A stretch of DNA of 64,000 bases from NCBI RefSeq assembly GCF_001522865.1, contig NZ_LOWB01000021.1, positions 186,001-250,000 on the forward strand, given 5' to 3'. Below are positions 1 through 10,829 of this stretch, in pieces. A program made the translations under genes and the position numbers. Position 1 is the stretch's first letter; every line of letters begins with the position of its first letter. A model generated the notes under the pieces. It ran no database searches, was not told the origin of the DNA, and saw nothing but the letters and a program-made list of their open reading frames with translations. The stretch is from Burkholderia sp. TSV86 (GTDB lineage: Bacteria > Pseudomonadota > Gammaproteobacteria > Burkholderiales > Burkholderiaceae).

Positions 1-76
1 CACGACGCTCTCGAACTTCGTGCTGATGTGGCTCGAGAAGCGCTATTCGACGGGTGTACGCAAGGCTGACCTATGA
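1..76 (+). CDS. hisQ: Basic amino-acid ABC transporter permease, C-terminal end (partial)
   Basis: Only the last 24 codons lie in the window, reading in frame from base 2 to the TGA at 74-76. The tail ([17 protein letters not shown]) has the WLEKRY...G signature found at the end of polar amino-acid permeases of the HisQ/ArtQ type. The stop overlaps the ATG of the next permease as ATGA, which implies translational coupling. HisQ pairs with HisM to form the inner-membrane channel of the histidine/lysine/arginine/ornithine importer. The assignment depends on this tail plus the hisM-hisP context. Confidence 0.8.
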   Translation, partial: TTLSNFVLMWLEKRYSTGVRKADL

Positions 77-786
77 TCGAGCTGATCCAAGAATACTGGC
101 GCAACTACCTGTACACCGACGGGTATCGATTCACGGGCCTCACGATCACGCTGTGGCTGCTCGTCGTGTCGATCGGATTCGGTTTCTGCCTGTCGATCCC
201 GCTCGCCGTCGCGCGGGTGTCCAAGCGCAAATGGCTCGCGGGCGCCGTGTGGCTCTACACCTACGTGTTTCGCGGCACGCCGCTGTACGTGCAGCTCCTG
301 CTCTGCTACACCGGCCTCTATAGCTTGCAGATCGTGCGCGGCACGCCGATGCTCGACGCGTTCTTCCGCGACGGCATGCACTGCACGCTGCTCGCGTTCA
401 CGCTGAACACCTGCGCGTACACCACCGAGATCTTCGCCGGCGCGATCAAGGCGACATCTTACGGCGAGATCGAGGCCGCGCACGCCTATGGGATGTCGAC
501 GTTCACGCTGTATCGGCGCATCGTGCTGCCGTCGGCGCTGCGCCGCGCACTGCCGCTCTACAGCAACGAAGTGATCCTGATGCTGCATGCGACAACCGTC
601 GCGTTCACGGCGACCGTGCCCGATATCCTGAAAATCGCGCGCGACGTCAATTCGGCGACCTATATGTCGTTCCACGCATTCGGCATCGCCGCCCTGCTCT
701 ACCTCGCGATCTCGTTTACGCTCGTGTGGCTGTTCCGCCGCGCCGAGCATCGCTGGCTCGCCTATCTGCGCCCGCAAGGCAAATGA
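73..786 (+). CDS. hisM: Histidine/lysine/arginine/ornithine ABC transporter permease HisM
   Basis: A 237-residue inner-membrane permease with about five hydrophobic segments. The cytoplasmic EAA loop lies near residues 134-153 ([11 protein letters not shown]...RIVLP) and is the site that docks onto the ATPase HisP. The ATG overlaps the hisQ stop (ATGA) and hisP follows 16 bases downstream, so the three are one operon. Length and EAA loop fit the His/Glu/Gln/Arg/opine permease family. The exact substrate among basic amino acids cannot be read from the sequence; the HisM name rests on overall resemblance and gene order. Confidence 0.88.
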   Translation: MIELIQEYWRNYLYTDGYRFTGLTITLWLLVVSIGFGFCLSIPLAVARVSKRKWLAGAVWLYTYVFRGTPLYVQLLLCYTGLYSLQIVRGTPMLDAFFRDGMHCTLLAFTLNTCAYTTEIFAGAIKATSYGEIEAAHAYGMSTFTLYRRIVLPSALRRALPLYSNEVILMLHATTVAFTATVPDILKIARDVNSATYMSFHAFGIAALLYLAISFTLVWLFRRAEHRWLAYLRPQGK

Positions 787-802
787 ACCCGGACCGCCTC
801 GG

Positions 803-1582
803 ATGAACTCCCAGATGCACAAGCTTTTCGTCGACGATCTCCACAAATGCTACGGCAACAATGAAGTCCTGAAGGGCGTATCGCTGCGCGCGCAAGCGGG
901 CGACGTGATCAGCGTGATCGGCTCGTCCGGCTCGGGCAAGAGCACGATGCTGCGCTGTATCAATTTCCTCGAGCAGCCGAACGCGGGCCGCATCTTCGTC
1001 GACGGCGAGGAAGTGCGCACCGCGAAGGACAGGACGGGCGTGCTCAAGGCCGCCGATCCGAAACAGTTGCAGCGCGTGCGCACGAAGCTCGCGATGGTGT
1101 TCCAGCACTTCAATCTGTGGGCGCACATGAACGTGCTGGAAAACGTGATGGAAGCGCCGGTGCATGTGCTCGGGATTCCGAAGAAAGAAGCGCAGGAGCG
1201 CGCGCGCGAATATCTGGAGAAAGTTGGGCTCGCGCCGCGGGTGGAGAAGCAGTATCCGTCGCATCTGTCGGGCGGCCAACAGCAGCGCGTGGCGATCGCG
1301 CGCGCGTTGGCGATGCATCCGGACGTGATGCTGTTCGACGAGCCGACCTCGGCGCTGGACCCGGAGTTGGTGGGCGAAGTGCTGAAGGTGATGCAAAAGC
1401 TCGCGGACGAAGGGCGCACGATGATCGTGGTCACGCACGAGATGGGCTTCGCGCGCAACGTGTCGAATCACGTGATGTTCTTGCACCAAGGGCGCGTCGA
1501 GGAACAAGGCGCGCCCGCCGATGTATTCGGCGCGACCAAGAGCGAACGCCTCAAGCAGTTCCTGTCCGGCAGCCTCAAGTAA
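803..1582 (+). CDS. hisP: Basic amino-acid ABC transporter ATP-binding protein HisP
   Basis: A 259-residue ABC ATPase that energises HisQM. Walker A GSSGSGKS is at about 40-47, the signature LSGGQQQR starts near 155, Walker B LFDEP is near 177-181, and the switch histidine is in VVTHEMGF. It carries the HisP-type insertion ([13 protein letters not shown]) between Walker A and the signature. Start ATG at 803 is 16 bases after hisM. A GC-rich inverted repeat follows the stop, and no further gene in this direction is coupled to it, so it is the last gene of the operon. Confidence 0.92.
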   Translation: MNSQMHKLFVDDLHKCYGNNEVLKGVSLRAQAGDVISVIGSSGSGKSTMLRCINFLEQPNAGRIFVDGEEVRTAKDRTGVLKAADPKQLQRVRTKLAMVFQHFNLWAHMNVLENVMEAPVHVLGIPKKEAQERAREYLEKVGLAPRVEKQYPSHLSGGQQQRVAIARALAMHPDVMLFDEPTSALDPELVGEVLKVMQKLADEGRTMIVVTHEMGFARNVSNHVMFLHQGRVEEQGAPADVFGATKSERLKQFLSGSLK

Positions 1583-1590
1583 TGCGCCGC

Positions 1591-1608
1591 GGGCGCCGTC
1601 CGGCGCCC
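1591..1608 (+). terminator. Possible terminator hairpin after hisP
   Basis: GGGCGCCG and CGGCGCCC form an 8-bp stem with a TC loop, 8 bases after the hisP stop. It is followed by a pyrimidine-rich tract (cccaacccttcgttttcg), not a clean T run, so intrinsic termination is only probable. Confidence 0.4.
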
Positions 1609-2112
1609 GCCCAACCCTTCGTTTTCGTTACGCACTCGCCGCCCGATCCGCATCGGCGCGCTTTACCCCCACGCCTGCCCAGCGTCAATAGTGGCAATCC
1701 TTGACCCATCCCGCCCGAATCCTCAAATGCCTTGCACGGCAAGGGTTTCAGGTGCCTGTCCGAATGCCGGTGAGTGCGCTGCGGCACACGGCTATGGCAA
1801 TTTGGCGACATGCGCTAGTCAAACAACGATTTCCATCGCCACAAAATTTTATTTTTGCTAAATTAGTAACCAAAGTAGCAAAACGAAAGCCATGAAATGT
1901 AGTTTTACTTCATGGCAACAGGAGACCCCGACAGGTCGCGTGCTTCGGCCGCACGGGTTCGCAAAACAGCGTTTTCACCCGCTCGCTCACGTGCGTGCCG
2001 CACCCTCGACCGGATGTGGTCTCCCTGGTTACCCCATTTTGCCCGGCCTGCAACGCCGGGCATGTCGCGTAGTTCCGGGTTAACTTTTTTGACAAAGGGT
2101 ATGGAGGGGATG
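1609..2112. other. Intergenic region / porin leader, no gene seen
   Basis: About 500 bases between hisP and the porin. Bases 1790-1900 are distinctly AT-richer than the surroundings (runs such as aaaattttatttttgctaaattag) and probably hold the porin promoter and upstream control sites. An open frame runs through the region into the porin, but its translation is not protein-like and lacks a ribosome site, so it is treated as leader. No recognised riboswitch or small-RNA gene was found. Confidence 0.5.
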
Positions 2113-3219
2113 ATGAAAAAAGCAATGCTCGCGGCGGTGCTGGCGACTGCCGGAGTGGCGGCTCACGCTCAAAGCAGCGTGACGCTGTATGGCCGTCTCG
2201 ATGCCGGTATCGAGTACATCAACGGCCTCGCGGGCGCGAACGGCCAAAAGACCAGCCGCTGGCGCGCGGAAAGCGGCGATTGGGGCACGAGCCTCTGGGG
2301 CTTGAAGGGTACGGAAGACATCGGCGGCGGTAACAAGGTCGTGTTCCAGTTGGAAGGCAGTTTCAACACGATGGACGGTAGCGGCCCAGGCGGCGGCAGC
2401 ATCTGGAATCGCTGGGCGACCGTCGGCCTCTCGAATGACGCATACGGTACGCTGCTGCTGGGCCGCGAACTCGCGATCGCGAACGGCGTGTGGGACTTCG
2501 ACCCGTTCGGTCAATCCGCCTGGTCGACCGCCTCGCTCGTGCGCGGCCGTAACTGGAACAAGACGAGCAACAACATTTCGTATCAATCGCCGAAGTTCTA
2601 CGGCTTCGACGTCTACGGCCAATATTCGCTGTCGAACGCGACGAACTGGAACGGCAACGGCACCACGGGCCAAGGCCGCAGCGCGGGCCTGCAACTCACC
2701 TACACGAACTCGCTGTTCCAGGTTCGCGGCATCTACGACGAAGCGCGTAATCCGGCAAACGGCAAGCTTGACGACGTGTTCAACTACTCGCGCGAATACT
2801 TCGCGGGCGTGAACGTGTTCCTCGGCCAATTCAAGCTGCAAGCGGCCTACCAGGCTTCGCACGCCGACGGCGCACCGCCGGCGAATCAAGGCATCACCGG
2901 CACCCAGCAAGTCTGGGGCGGCGTGACGTGGCAGGCAACGCCGGCCGCCGCGCTGATCGCTGCCGTCTATCACGTGAACGCGAACCACGGTGGGGGCAAC
3001 GCGAACATCTACACGCTCGGCGGCACGTACAACCTGTCCAAGCGCACGCTGCTCGACTTCCAGGTCGCGACGGTACGCAACAGCAAGAACGCGAACTTCG
3101 GCCTCGAGGCGAACAACGCAGGCCCTGGCGGCCCGATCCAAGGCGGCGGCTACAACGACAATCCGCTGCCCGGCCACAGCCAGACGGGCTTCTATGCCGG
3201 CATCCAGCATCTGTTCTGA
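2113..3219 (+). CDS. General porin, Gram-negative trimeric type
   Basis: A 368-residue outer-membrane 16-stranded beta-barrel porin of the Burkholderiales Porin_4/OmpC-like family. It admits small hydrophilic solutes. A signal peptide of about 20 residues (MKKAMLAAVLATAGVAAHA) precedes the family hallmark QSSVTLYGRLDAGIEYI, and the protein ends in a C-terminal phenylalanine (QHLF), the Bam recognition signal. GGAGG at 2103-2107 lies 5 bases before the ATG at 2113, which selects this start over ATGs at 2101 and 2110. A strong terminator follows, so it is monocistronic. Burkholderia carries many paralogues; no gene symbol is assigned. Confidence 0.92.
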   Translation: MKKAMLAAVLATAGVAAHAQSSVTLYGRLDAGIEYINGLAGANGQKTSRWRAESGDWGTSLWGLKGTEDIGGGNKVVFQLEGSFNTMDGSGPGGGSIWNRWATVGLSNDAYGTLLLGRELAIANGVWDFDPFGQSAWSTASLVRGRNWNKTSNNISYQSPKFYGFDVYGQYSLSNATNWNGNGTTGQGRSAGLQLTYTNSLFQVRGIYDEARNPANGKLDDVFNYSREYFAGVNVFLGQFKLQAAYQASHADGAPPANQGITGTQQVWGGVTWQATPAAALIAAVYHVNANHGGGNANIYTLGGTYNLSKRTLLDFQVATVRNSKNANFGLEANNAGPGGPIQGGGYNDNPLPGHSQTGFYAGIQHLF

Positions 3220-3279
3220 TGCCGGGATGTCCGACAACTTGAATCGATAGTCTTTTACGCTGCTGCGAGAGGCGCGTAC

Positions 3280-3314
3280 CGGCGCGTTGCCCACGGGCAC
3301 CGCGCCGTTTTTTT
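3280..3314 (+). terminator. Intrinsic terminator of the porin gene
   Basis: CGGCGCG (3280-3286) pairs with CGCGCCG (3301-3307). Inside it TGCCC pairs with GGGCA around an AC loop. Seven T residues follow directly (3308-3314). This is a textbook rho-independent terminator 60 bases after the porin stop. Confidence 0.88.
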
Positions 3315-3458
3315 GCCGGCCGCGAAACGGCTCTGCTTCTTCCGCACTCGCGCCTTGCCCGCGGCGGACACGATGCGGTACGACAAACCTGCCTGAGCGG
3401 GGCGACGAGATCAGCGCAAGCACGCAGCCGCCCCGCGCAGGCGGACGCGATGCGAAGC

Positions 3459-3496
3459 CGGATGAAGCGCGCGCCGCACGGCGCGCGCTTCATCCG
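3459..3496 (-). terminator. Long perfect hairpin downstream of glnB
   Basis: A 17-bp perfect stem (3459-3475 with 3480-3496) closed by a GCAC loop lies 19 bases beyond the glnB stop. There is no T tract on either side, so it may stabilise the 3' end or act as a factor-dependent stop instead of a classical terminator. Confidence 0.5.
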
Positions 3497-3515
3497 CGGC
3501 CGCGACGGCCGTCGA

Positions 3516-5614
<2,099 letters not shown>

Positions 5615-5770
5615 CACGGAATCAACGCGGCCGGTTGGCCGCTGCACGAACGGCTTTGAGCAAACGTACCGGCTGGCGGCGCGCTACGGCGCGCGTGCCG
5701 GACGATACGAACGGGTACGAACAAGGTGCGAACGGGCACGAACGAGTACCGACGAAAAGGATTCAGATCG

Positions 5771-7036
5771 TTGAAACACGAACGTTGCGATTATCGCATG
5801 GGCCTCCTGTCATCACCGCTCGAGGCGAGCGCCGCCGAGTGGGACGCGCTCGTCGCGCGCGCCGCGCAGCCGACGCCCTTCCTGAAGCATGCGTTCCTGA
5901 GCGCGCTGCACCGCGCCCGCTGCGCGCTCGACGATACCGGCTGGGCGCCACGCTTCGTCACGCTGACCGACGCAAGCGGCGCGCTCGCCGCGGCCGCGCC
6001 CGTCTATCTGAAAGCTCATTCATACGGCGAATATGTATTCGACTGGGCGTGGGCCGACGCATACCAGCGCAACGGGCTGCCGTACTATCCGAAGCTCGTC
6101 TGCGCCACGCCGTTCACGCCGGTGCAAGGCAGCCGGCTGCTCGCCGTCGACGATCACGCGCGCCGCCGGCTGGCCGCGACGCTTATCGCGCTCGCGGAAC
6201 AAAGCGACGTGTCGTCGCTGCATGTGCTATTTCCGACCGAAGACGAAGCGCGCATGCTCGCCGACATGGGAATGATGCAGCGCGAAGGCGTGCAGTTTCA
6301 CTGGCTCAACGGCGGCTACCGCGATTTCGACGATTTCCTCGCGACGCTCGAACAAAAAAAGCGCAAGAACATTCGTGCGGAGCGCCGCAAGGTCGCCGAC
6401 GCGGGCGTCACGTTCCGCCGCGTGCGGGGCGAGGACGCGACCGACGCCGATTGGCGTTTCTTCACGCGCTGCTATCGGCAAACCTACCGCGAGCATTTCT
6501 CGAGCCCGTACCTGAATCTCGACTTCTTCAAGGAAATCGGCGCGACGATGCCGCAGAACCTGCTGCTCGTGATCGCCGAGCGCGGCGGCAAGCCGATTGC
6601 GAGCGCGCTTGCGTTTTATCAACGCGACGCGGGGGCCGATGCGAGCGCGCATGCCGACAGCGATACCGGCGCGGCTCTCTCGAACAGGGGCGAAACGAAG
6701 CAGGACGCCACCGTCGGCCGTGCGCCGCGCGGCACGCTGTACGGCCGTTACTGGGGCGCGGTCGAACATGTGCAATGCCTGCATTTCGAAACCGCGTACT
6801 ATCAATTGCTCGAATTCTGCATCGACGAGCGGCTCGCGACATTCGAAGGCGGCGCGCAAGGCGAGCACAAGCTGGCGCGCGGCTTTCTGCCGACCGTCAC
6901 GCGCTCGGCGCACTGGCTCGCGCACCCGGCGTTCGCGGATGCGGTCGGCCGCTTCCTCGAGCACGAAACAAACCAAATCCACGCTTACGTCGACGAATTG
7001 CGCGAGCACGATCCGTTCAAGGCCGGCGGACGCTGA
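5771..7036 (+). CDS. DUF482 / FemAB-like (COG3146) acyltransferase-fold protein
   Basis: About 421 residues. It matches the family annotated as 'peptidogalycan biosysnthesis' or GNAT-like: PFLKHAFLSALH near the N-terminus, the EQKKRKNIRAERRKV basic helix, YREHFSSPYLN, and the C-terminal AYYQLLEFCIDE...GAQGEHKLARGF. The true substrate is unknown. Between the strands at SALAFYQRD and TLYGRYWG there is an insertion of roughly 38 polar, low-complexity residues not expected in the family. The start is uncertain: TTG 5771 has AAAAGGA 9 bases upstream and keeps an extra beta-strand (CDYRMGLLSS); ATG 5798 has no ribosome site. It stands alone. Confidence 0.75.
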   Translation: MKHERCDYRMGLLSSPLEASAAEWDALVARAAQPTPFLKHAFLSALHRARCALDDTGWAPRFVTLTDASGALAAAAPVYLKAHSYGEYVFDWAWADAYQRNGLPYYPKLVCATPFTPVQGSRLLAVDDHARRRLAATLIALAEQSDVSSLHVLFPTEDEARMLADMGMMQREGVQFHWLNGGYRDFDDFLATLEQKKRKNIRAERRKVADAGVTFRRVRGEDATDADWRFFTRCYRQTYREHFSSPYLNLDFFKEIGATMPQNLLLVIAERGGKPIASALAFYQRDAGADASAHADSDTGAALSNRGETKQDATVGRAPRGTLYGRYWGAVEHVQCLHFETAYYQLLEFCIDERLATFEGGAQGEHKLARGFLPTVTRSAHWLAHPAFADAVGRFLEHETNQIHAYVDELREHDPFKAGGR

Positions 7037-7614
7037 CAGCAGCGGGCGCGCGCCAACGGCGCGCACCGTTGGACGGTACTGGCTGCGCCCCTCCCCCGAA
7101 CATCGTACTGCGCAGCGCCGAAGCGCCCGCGCGTGAGCCAATCGAGAGCCGCCGGGGTACGAACCCGCACACGCGGCGGTCTTCCATGCCGCGAAGCAGC
7201 GTGCCGCTATCCGAGTTGCTTAACATACCGAATCATCCGGCGCTGTTTCGGATGGGGCGAGGTCATTTCGCGCCAGCACAATGTTATATCGGTGATTTGG
7301 ATACCATTCATTCCCGTTTGGAAATCGAAAGATTATTCAGTTGCCATTTGGCAGGCAAATCCCTAGACTTTCGGTATGCTTAATAAAGTCTAATGAAACG
7401 GTTGAAATCAATTACATTCGGTTTCGGCCCTGTTTCCGGTTTCTCGAATTTCGGTTCGGGGAATTGAAATAAAAGCTTCATATTCCGAGGCGCATTTGCA
7501 GTTCCGTCCTTCGGTATACCGCGCGGCATGATTCATCGCGGCCGAAGAGGATGGGGAGACATTTTGATCTTTTGGTTGACGATCTCTTTTCAGATTATCA
7601 ATTAGGAGTATTAA
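7037..7614. other. Intergenic, AT-rich from about 7200
   Basis: The first 160 bases are GC-rich like the genome. From about 7200 onward base composition drops to near or below half GC, which is very unusual here. Open frames on both strands are short and have no recognisable protein. An 8-bp inverted repeat lies at 7364-7392 and a TTGACG hexamer, a possible -35, at 7576-7581. No gene is called. Confidence 0.5.
7364..7392. repeat. Inverted repeat in AT-rich gap
   Basis: TAGACTTT (7364-7371) and AAAGTCTA (7385-7392) are exact reverse complements 13 bases apart. It could be an operator or a weak RNA hairpin; nothing else in the sequence decides. Confidence 0.4.
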
Positions 7615-7839
7615 ATGCATCTAATCTCTCCATTCACCGGAAATGGCAAAAATCGGCCGATTTCGCCAAATACTGCGCCGTTCAGTATCTGCCCGGATAT
7701 GCGGCTCGAACCGGAAATTCCAGAAATAAAGCACAAATATCGGCCATTCGCGCCGCCACATCCGAGCAAGCCACCAGTTGCCCTCGCCAGGCATAGCCGT
7801 GGTTTGCCCATCACACGCGGCACGGCCCTCTCCCAATAA
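7615..7839 (+). CDS. Possible small protein, unknown function (74 aa)
   Basis: An open frame of 74 codons starting ATG at 7615 with a good AGGAG site 6 bases upstream (7604-7608) and ending in TAA, followed after 11 bases by a 10-bp hairpin. The predicted product is basic and proline-rich with no signal peptide, membrane segment or known motif. The ribosome site and downstream hairpin are the only arguments that it is real. Its AT-rich codon use differs from neighbours, so it could equally be non-coding leader DNA of the exporter gene. Confidence 0.3.
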   Translation: MHLISPFTGNGKNRPISPNTAPFSICPDMRLEPEIPEIKHKYRPFAPPHPSKPPVALARHSRGLPITRGTALSQ

Positions 7840-7850
7840 ACCATGTTCTC

Positions 7851-7874
7851 CGCGAGCCCTGACCAGGGCTCGCG
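7851..7874 (+). terminator. Perfect hairpin upstream of the MdtD-like gene
   Basis: CGCGAGCCCT (7851-7860) and AGGGCTCGCG (7865-7874) form a perfect 10-bp stem with a GACC loop. It lies 50 bases before the exporter ATG. It lacks a T run. It could terminate the small frame upstream or sit in the exporter's leader as an attenuator. Confidence 0.45.
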
Positions 7875-7924
7875 GGGCTTGCGTCGCGCGGCCACCCGCG
7901 ACGCTCACTTTCAACGTCCGCGCC

Positions 7925-9319
7925 ATGTCCAATACCACTTCTCGCACGACGCTGCTCTGGATCGTCGCCACGGCCTTTTTCATGCAGGCCGTCGATACGA
8001 CCATCGTCAACACGGCGTTGCCGTCGATCGCTCACGCGCTGGGCCAAAACGCGCTCTCGATGCATAGCGTCGTCACCGCCTACACGCTGACGATGGCCAC
8101 TCTCACCCCCGCGTCCGGCTGGCTCGCGGACCGCTTCGGCACGCGCCGCGTATTCTTCACCGCGATCGTCGTGTTCGCACTCGGCTCGCTGTGCTGCGCG
8201 GCTGCGCAAACCCCGACTCAACTCATCGTCGCCCGCGTGCTGCAAGGCATCGGCGGCTCGATGCTGCTGCCGATCGGACGGCTTGCGGTGCTGCGCGGCG
8301 TGCCCGGCGACGAATACGTAGCCGCGCTCGCGTTCGTATCGATCTTCGGCCAGATCGGGCCGATCCTGGGGCCCACGCTCGGCGGCTGGCTCACCCAATC
8401 GATGTCGTGGTACTGGATCTTTCTCGTCAATCTGCCGGTCTGCGCGATCGGCCTCGTGGCCGTTCACCGCTACATGCCGCAAGACAAACCGATCGATCCG
8501 CCGCCGTTCGACTACACCGGCTACACGCTGCTGTCGATCGCGATGATCGCCGGCTCGCTCGCGATTGATGCGTCATCGGACGGCAGCTACACGATATGGA
8601 CGCTCGGCGTCGCCGCGATCGCGGCGGCCGCGGCGCTCGCCTACGTCGCGCATGCGCGCAAACGCGCGAATCCGCTCTTCCGGCTCGAACTCTTTCGCGA
8701 ACCGAACTTTGCCGTCGGCCTGGCGGGCAATCTGGTCTCGCGCATCGGCATTGGCGCGACGCCGTTCCTGCTGCCGCTGATGATGCAGCTCGAGTTCGGC
8801 TATGCACCGCTGCGCTCGGGGCTGCTGCTCGTGCCGGCCGCAATCGCCGGCGTGGTCGCGAAGCCATGGATCACGCCGCTCGTTCGCCGTCACGGCTACC
8901 GGACTTTCCTGTTCGTCAACACGCTGATCGTCGGTGCGGTGATCACGTTGTTCGCGACGATCAGCCCCGACACGCCGCTCGTCTTCGAAATGGCGCTGAT
9001 CGCGATCTTCGGTGCGACCAATTCGGTGCAGATCGCGGCGATGAACAGCGTCACGCTGAAAGGCCTGCCGCATCGCGATGCCGCGAGCGGCAACAGCCTC
9101 TATTCGATGGTGCAGATGCTGTCGATGGGGCTTGGCGCATCGGTGGGCAGCGGGCTGGCGGCGCTGTTTGGCACGCAAACCGGCTCGACGCTGCTCGGCT
9201 TCAAGCTGAGCTTTATTTGCGTGGGCGCGATCACGCTCGCGTCCGCGGCGATTTTCTGGCGCATTCATGAATCGCGCACGGCGCGCACCCCGCCCAATCA
9301 CGCGGTCGCGCAGCGCTAG
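7925..9319 (+). CDS. MFS exporter, DHA2 family, MdtD/HsrA-like
   Basis: A 464-residue inner-membrane drug:proton antiporter-type protein with about 14 hydrophobic segments. The N-terminal motif FFMQAVDTTIVNTALPSIA, the loop GWLADRFGTRRVFF (MFS motif A) and ARVLQGIGGSMLLPIGRL closely resemble E. coli MdtD. ATG at 7925 is chosen because it begins just before the first membrane helix; a longer upstream extension reads as non-protein. No regulator or fusion-protein partner adjoins it. Substrate unknown. Confidence 0.85.
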   Translation: MSNTTSRTTLLWIVATAFFMQAVDTTIVNTALPSIAHALGQNALSMHSVVTAYTLTMATLTPASGWLADRFGTRRVFFTAIVVFALGSLCCAAAQTPTQLIVARVLQGIGGSMLLPIGRLAVLRGVPGDEYVAALAFVSIFGQIGPILGPTLGGWLTQSMSWYWIFLVNLPVCAIGLVAVHRYMPQDKPIDPPPFDYTGYTLLSIAMIAGSLAIDASSDGSYTIWTLGVAAIAAAAALAYVAHARKRANPLFRLELFREPNFAVGLAGNLVSRIGIGATPFLLPLMMQLEFGYAPLRSGLLLVPAAIAGVVAKPWITPLVRRHGYRTFLFVNTLIVGAVITLFATISPDTPLVFEMALIAIFGATNSVQIAAMNSVTLKGLPHRDAASGNSLYSMVQMLSMGLGASVGSGLAALFGTQTGSTLLGFKLSFICVGAITLASAAIFWRIHESRTARTPPNHAVAQR

Positions 9320-9438
9320 GCAGGCGCGCGCGGCGCGAACCCGGCGCGAACCGTACCGGCTTTCGCCGGCGGCTCGATCAGTTCGTTCGCACCGCGCGTT
9401 TTCTGCGACACTGGCGGCTTCGCATCACGCCGCCTCCC

Positions 9439-10026
9439 ATGTCCTGGTATCTATATCTGATCGAATGCGCCGACGGCAGTGTCTACACGGGCATCACGAC
9501 CGATGTTGCCGCCCGCTTCGCACAACACGTGCAAGGCAAGGGCGCGCGCTATACGCGCGCGCGCAAGCCGCGCGCCGTGCTCGCATCGTTCGAGCTGGCC
9601 GACCGGTCGAGCGCGTCGCGGGCCGAATATCGGGTCAAGCAACTGACGGCCGCGCAGAAGCGCGCGCTGGCGAGCGGCGCGCTGCCGCTCACGTCGGTGC
9701 TGCCGGCCACTGCGGGCGGCGGACGCGATGTCGATGCCGGGCATGCCGCAGGCGGAACGGATGCGGCTGAAAACGGCACGACGGCGGCGGCGGCCGATGA
9801 AGCTGCCGGCGGGGCTGCCGTAACACGGCGCACGCGCGCAAGGCAGGCTCGCCGTGCGTTGGAGCTATCGAAGCCGTCGAAGCCGTCGAAGCCGTCGAAG
9901 CACTCATCCGCCGCCAACGGAGCAAAACTCATCCGCGCCGCCGCCGCAAGCGAAACCGGAAACGAAAACGCACGCGCGGCCACCCCGCACCGCGTGCGCG
10001 CCAAACAAAACCGCGCGGCCTCATGA
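9439..10026 (+). CDS. GIY-YIG domain protein with low-complexity tail
   Basis: A 195-residue protein. Residues 1-85 are a GIY-YIG nuclease-like domain of the YhbQ/UPF0213 type: YLYLIECADGSVYTGIT, the catalytic-type arginine in VAARFAQHVQGKGARYTR, and a glutamate in RAEYRVKQLT. The remaining 110 residues are Ala/Arg/Ser-rich, likely disordered, and include a tandem Lys-Pro-Ser repeat encoded by a 9-base repeat (9868-9903). YhbQ homologues are normally about 100 residues, so the tail is an extension. The 3' end is part of a large hairpin shared with convergent ppa. Its role, probably DNA repair, is not established. Confidence 0.8.
   Translation: MSWYLYLIECADGSVYTGITTDVAARFAQHVQGKGARYTRARKPRAVLASFELADRSSASRAEYRVKQLTAAQKRALASGALPLTSVLPATAGGGRDVDAGHAAGGTDAAENGTTAAAADEAAGGAAVTRRTRARQARRALELSKPSKPSKPSKHSSAANGAKLIRAAAASETGNENARAATPHRVRAKQNRAAS
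9868..9903 (+). repeat. 9-base tandem repeat (candidate VNTR)
   Basis: Three exact copies of tcgaagccg (9868-9894) and a fourth imperfect copy (tcgaagcac, 9895-9903) lie in the GIY-YIG gene, encoding (SKP)n. The 9-base period keeps the frame, so copy-number changes would alter tail length without disrupting the gene. Confidence 0.8.
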
Positions 10027-10043
10027 CGAGGCACGCGCGGTTT
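10008..10043. terminator. Bidirectional hairpin between GIY-YIG gene and ppa
   Basis: AAACCGCGCG-GCCTC (10008-10022) pairs with GAGGC-(A)-CGCGCGGTTT (10028-10043) around an ATGAC loop, a 15-bp stem with one bulged A and A/T ends suited to both directions. It includes the stop codon of the GIY-YIG gene and lies 38 bases beyond the end of ppa. Confidence 0.75.
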
Positions 10044-10081
10044 CGGTGCAGCGAGCGGCGCATCGAGCGCCGCGACGGCGC

Positions 10082-10609
10082 TTACTTCTTGAAGTTCGCG
10101 ACGCCTTCGGAAATTTCCTTATGCGCGGCGTCGATGCCGTCCCAGCCATCGACCTTCACCCACTTGCCCTTCTCGAGCGCCTTGTACTGTTCGAAGAAGT
10201 GTTTGATCTGGTCCTTCAGATAGCCAGGCACGTCGTCGAGCGACTGGATGCCGGCCGTCATCGGGCTGATCTTGTCGTGCGGCACGGCGATGAGCTTCGC
10301 GTCGACGCCCGACTCGTCGGTCATCTTCAGCATACCCAGCGCGCGCGCGCGCACGACCGAGCCTGCGAGCAGCGGGAACGGCGTGATGACGAGCACGTCG
10401 ACCGGATCACCGTCGCCCGACAGCGTTTGCGGAATGAAGCCGTAGTTGACCGGATAGCGCATGCCGGTACCAATGAAGCGGTCGACCACGAGGAGGCCTA
10501 GCTCCTTGTCCGCTTCGTACTTGACCGGCTCGCTTTGCGCCGGGATTTCGATGATCACGTTGAAGTCGTGCGGCAGGTCCTTGCCCGCCGGGACATTGCT
10601 AAAGCTCAT
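10082..10609 (-). CDS. ppa: Inorganic pyrophosphatase
   Basis: A 175-residue family I soluble pyrophosphatase that hydrolyses PPi to phosphate and so pulls biosynthetic reactions forward. The signature DGDPVDVLV (residues 66-74) with metal-binding aspartates, the [12 protein letters not shown] lysine/glutamate region and [12 protein letters not shown] are all present. ATG at 10609 follows AAGAGAA and matches the family start. Cytoplasmic, monocistronic, convergent with the GIY-YIG gene. Confidence 0.95.
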   Translation of the reverse strand: MSFSNVPAGKDLPHDFNVIIEIPAQSEPVKYEADKELGLLVVDRFIGTGMRYPVNYGFIPQTLSGDGDPVDVLVITPFPLLAGSVVRARALGMLKMTDESGVDAKLIAVPHDKISPMTAGIQSLDDVPGYLKDQIKHFFEQYKALEKGKWVKVDGWDGIDAAHKEISEGVANFKK

Positions 10610-10829
10610 GAGCGTTCTCTTGCAGTGCGGATGGGAATCGGGACGGAAGGCGGCCCGCCGCCTGTCCGATGGAACGAGCATTATAGCCAATCGCCCGATG
10701 GCGCTCGCATCGCGATCGGCGCGATAATCCGGCAACGATGCAGCGCGGCGCATGCCGGCCCGGCCTCGATGGCGTATCGAGAGATCGCAGGCAATGCGCG
10801 CAACGAGCGGCCAAACGCCGGGAGCGAAC

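Noticed and set aside
2101..2112. Earlier start codons (2101, 2110) for the porin
   Set aside because: They overlap or abut the GGAGG ribosome site; ATG 2113 has proper spacing and gives a normal signal peptide.
5635..7383. Open frame overlapping the DUF482 gene and running into the AT-rich gap
   Set aside because: Wrong-frame, arginine-rich translation of a supported gene; its last 60 codons in the AT-rich gap have no homology or ribosome site.
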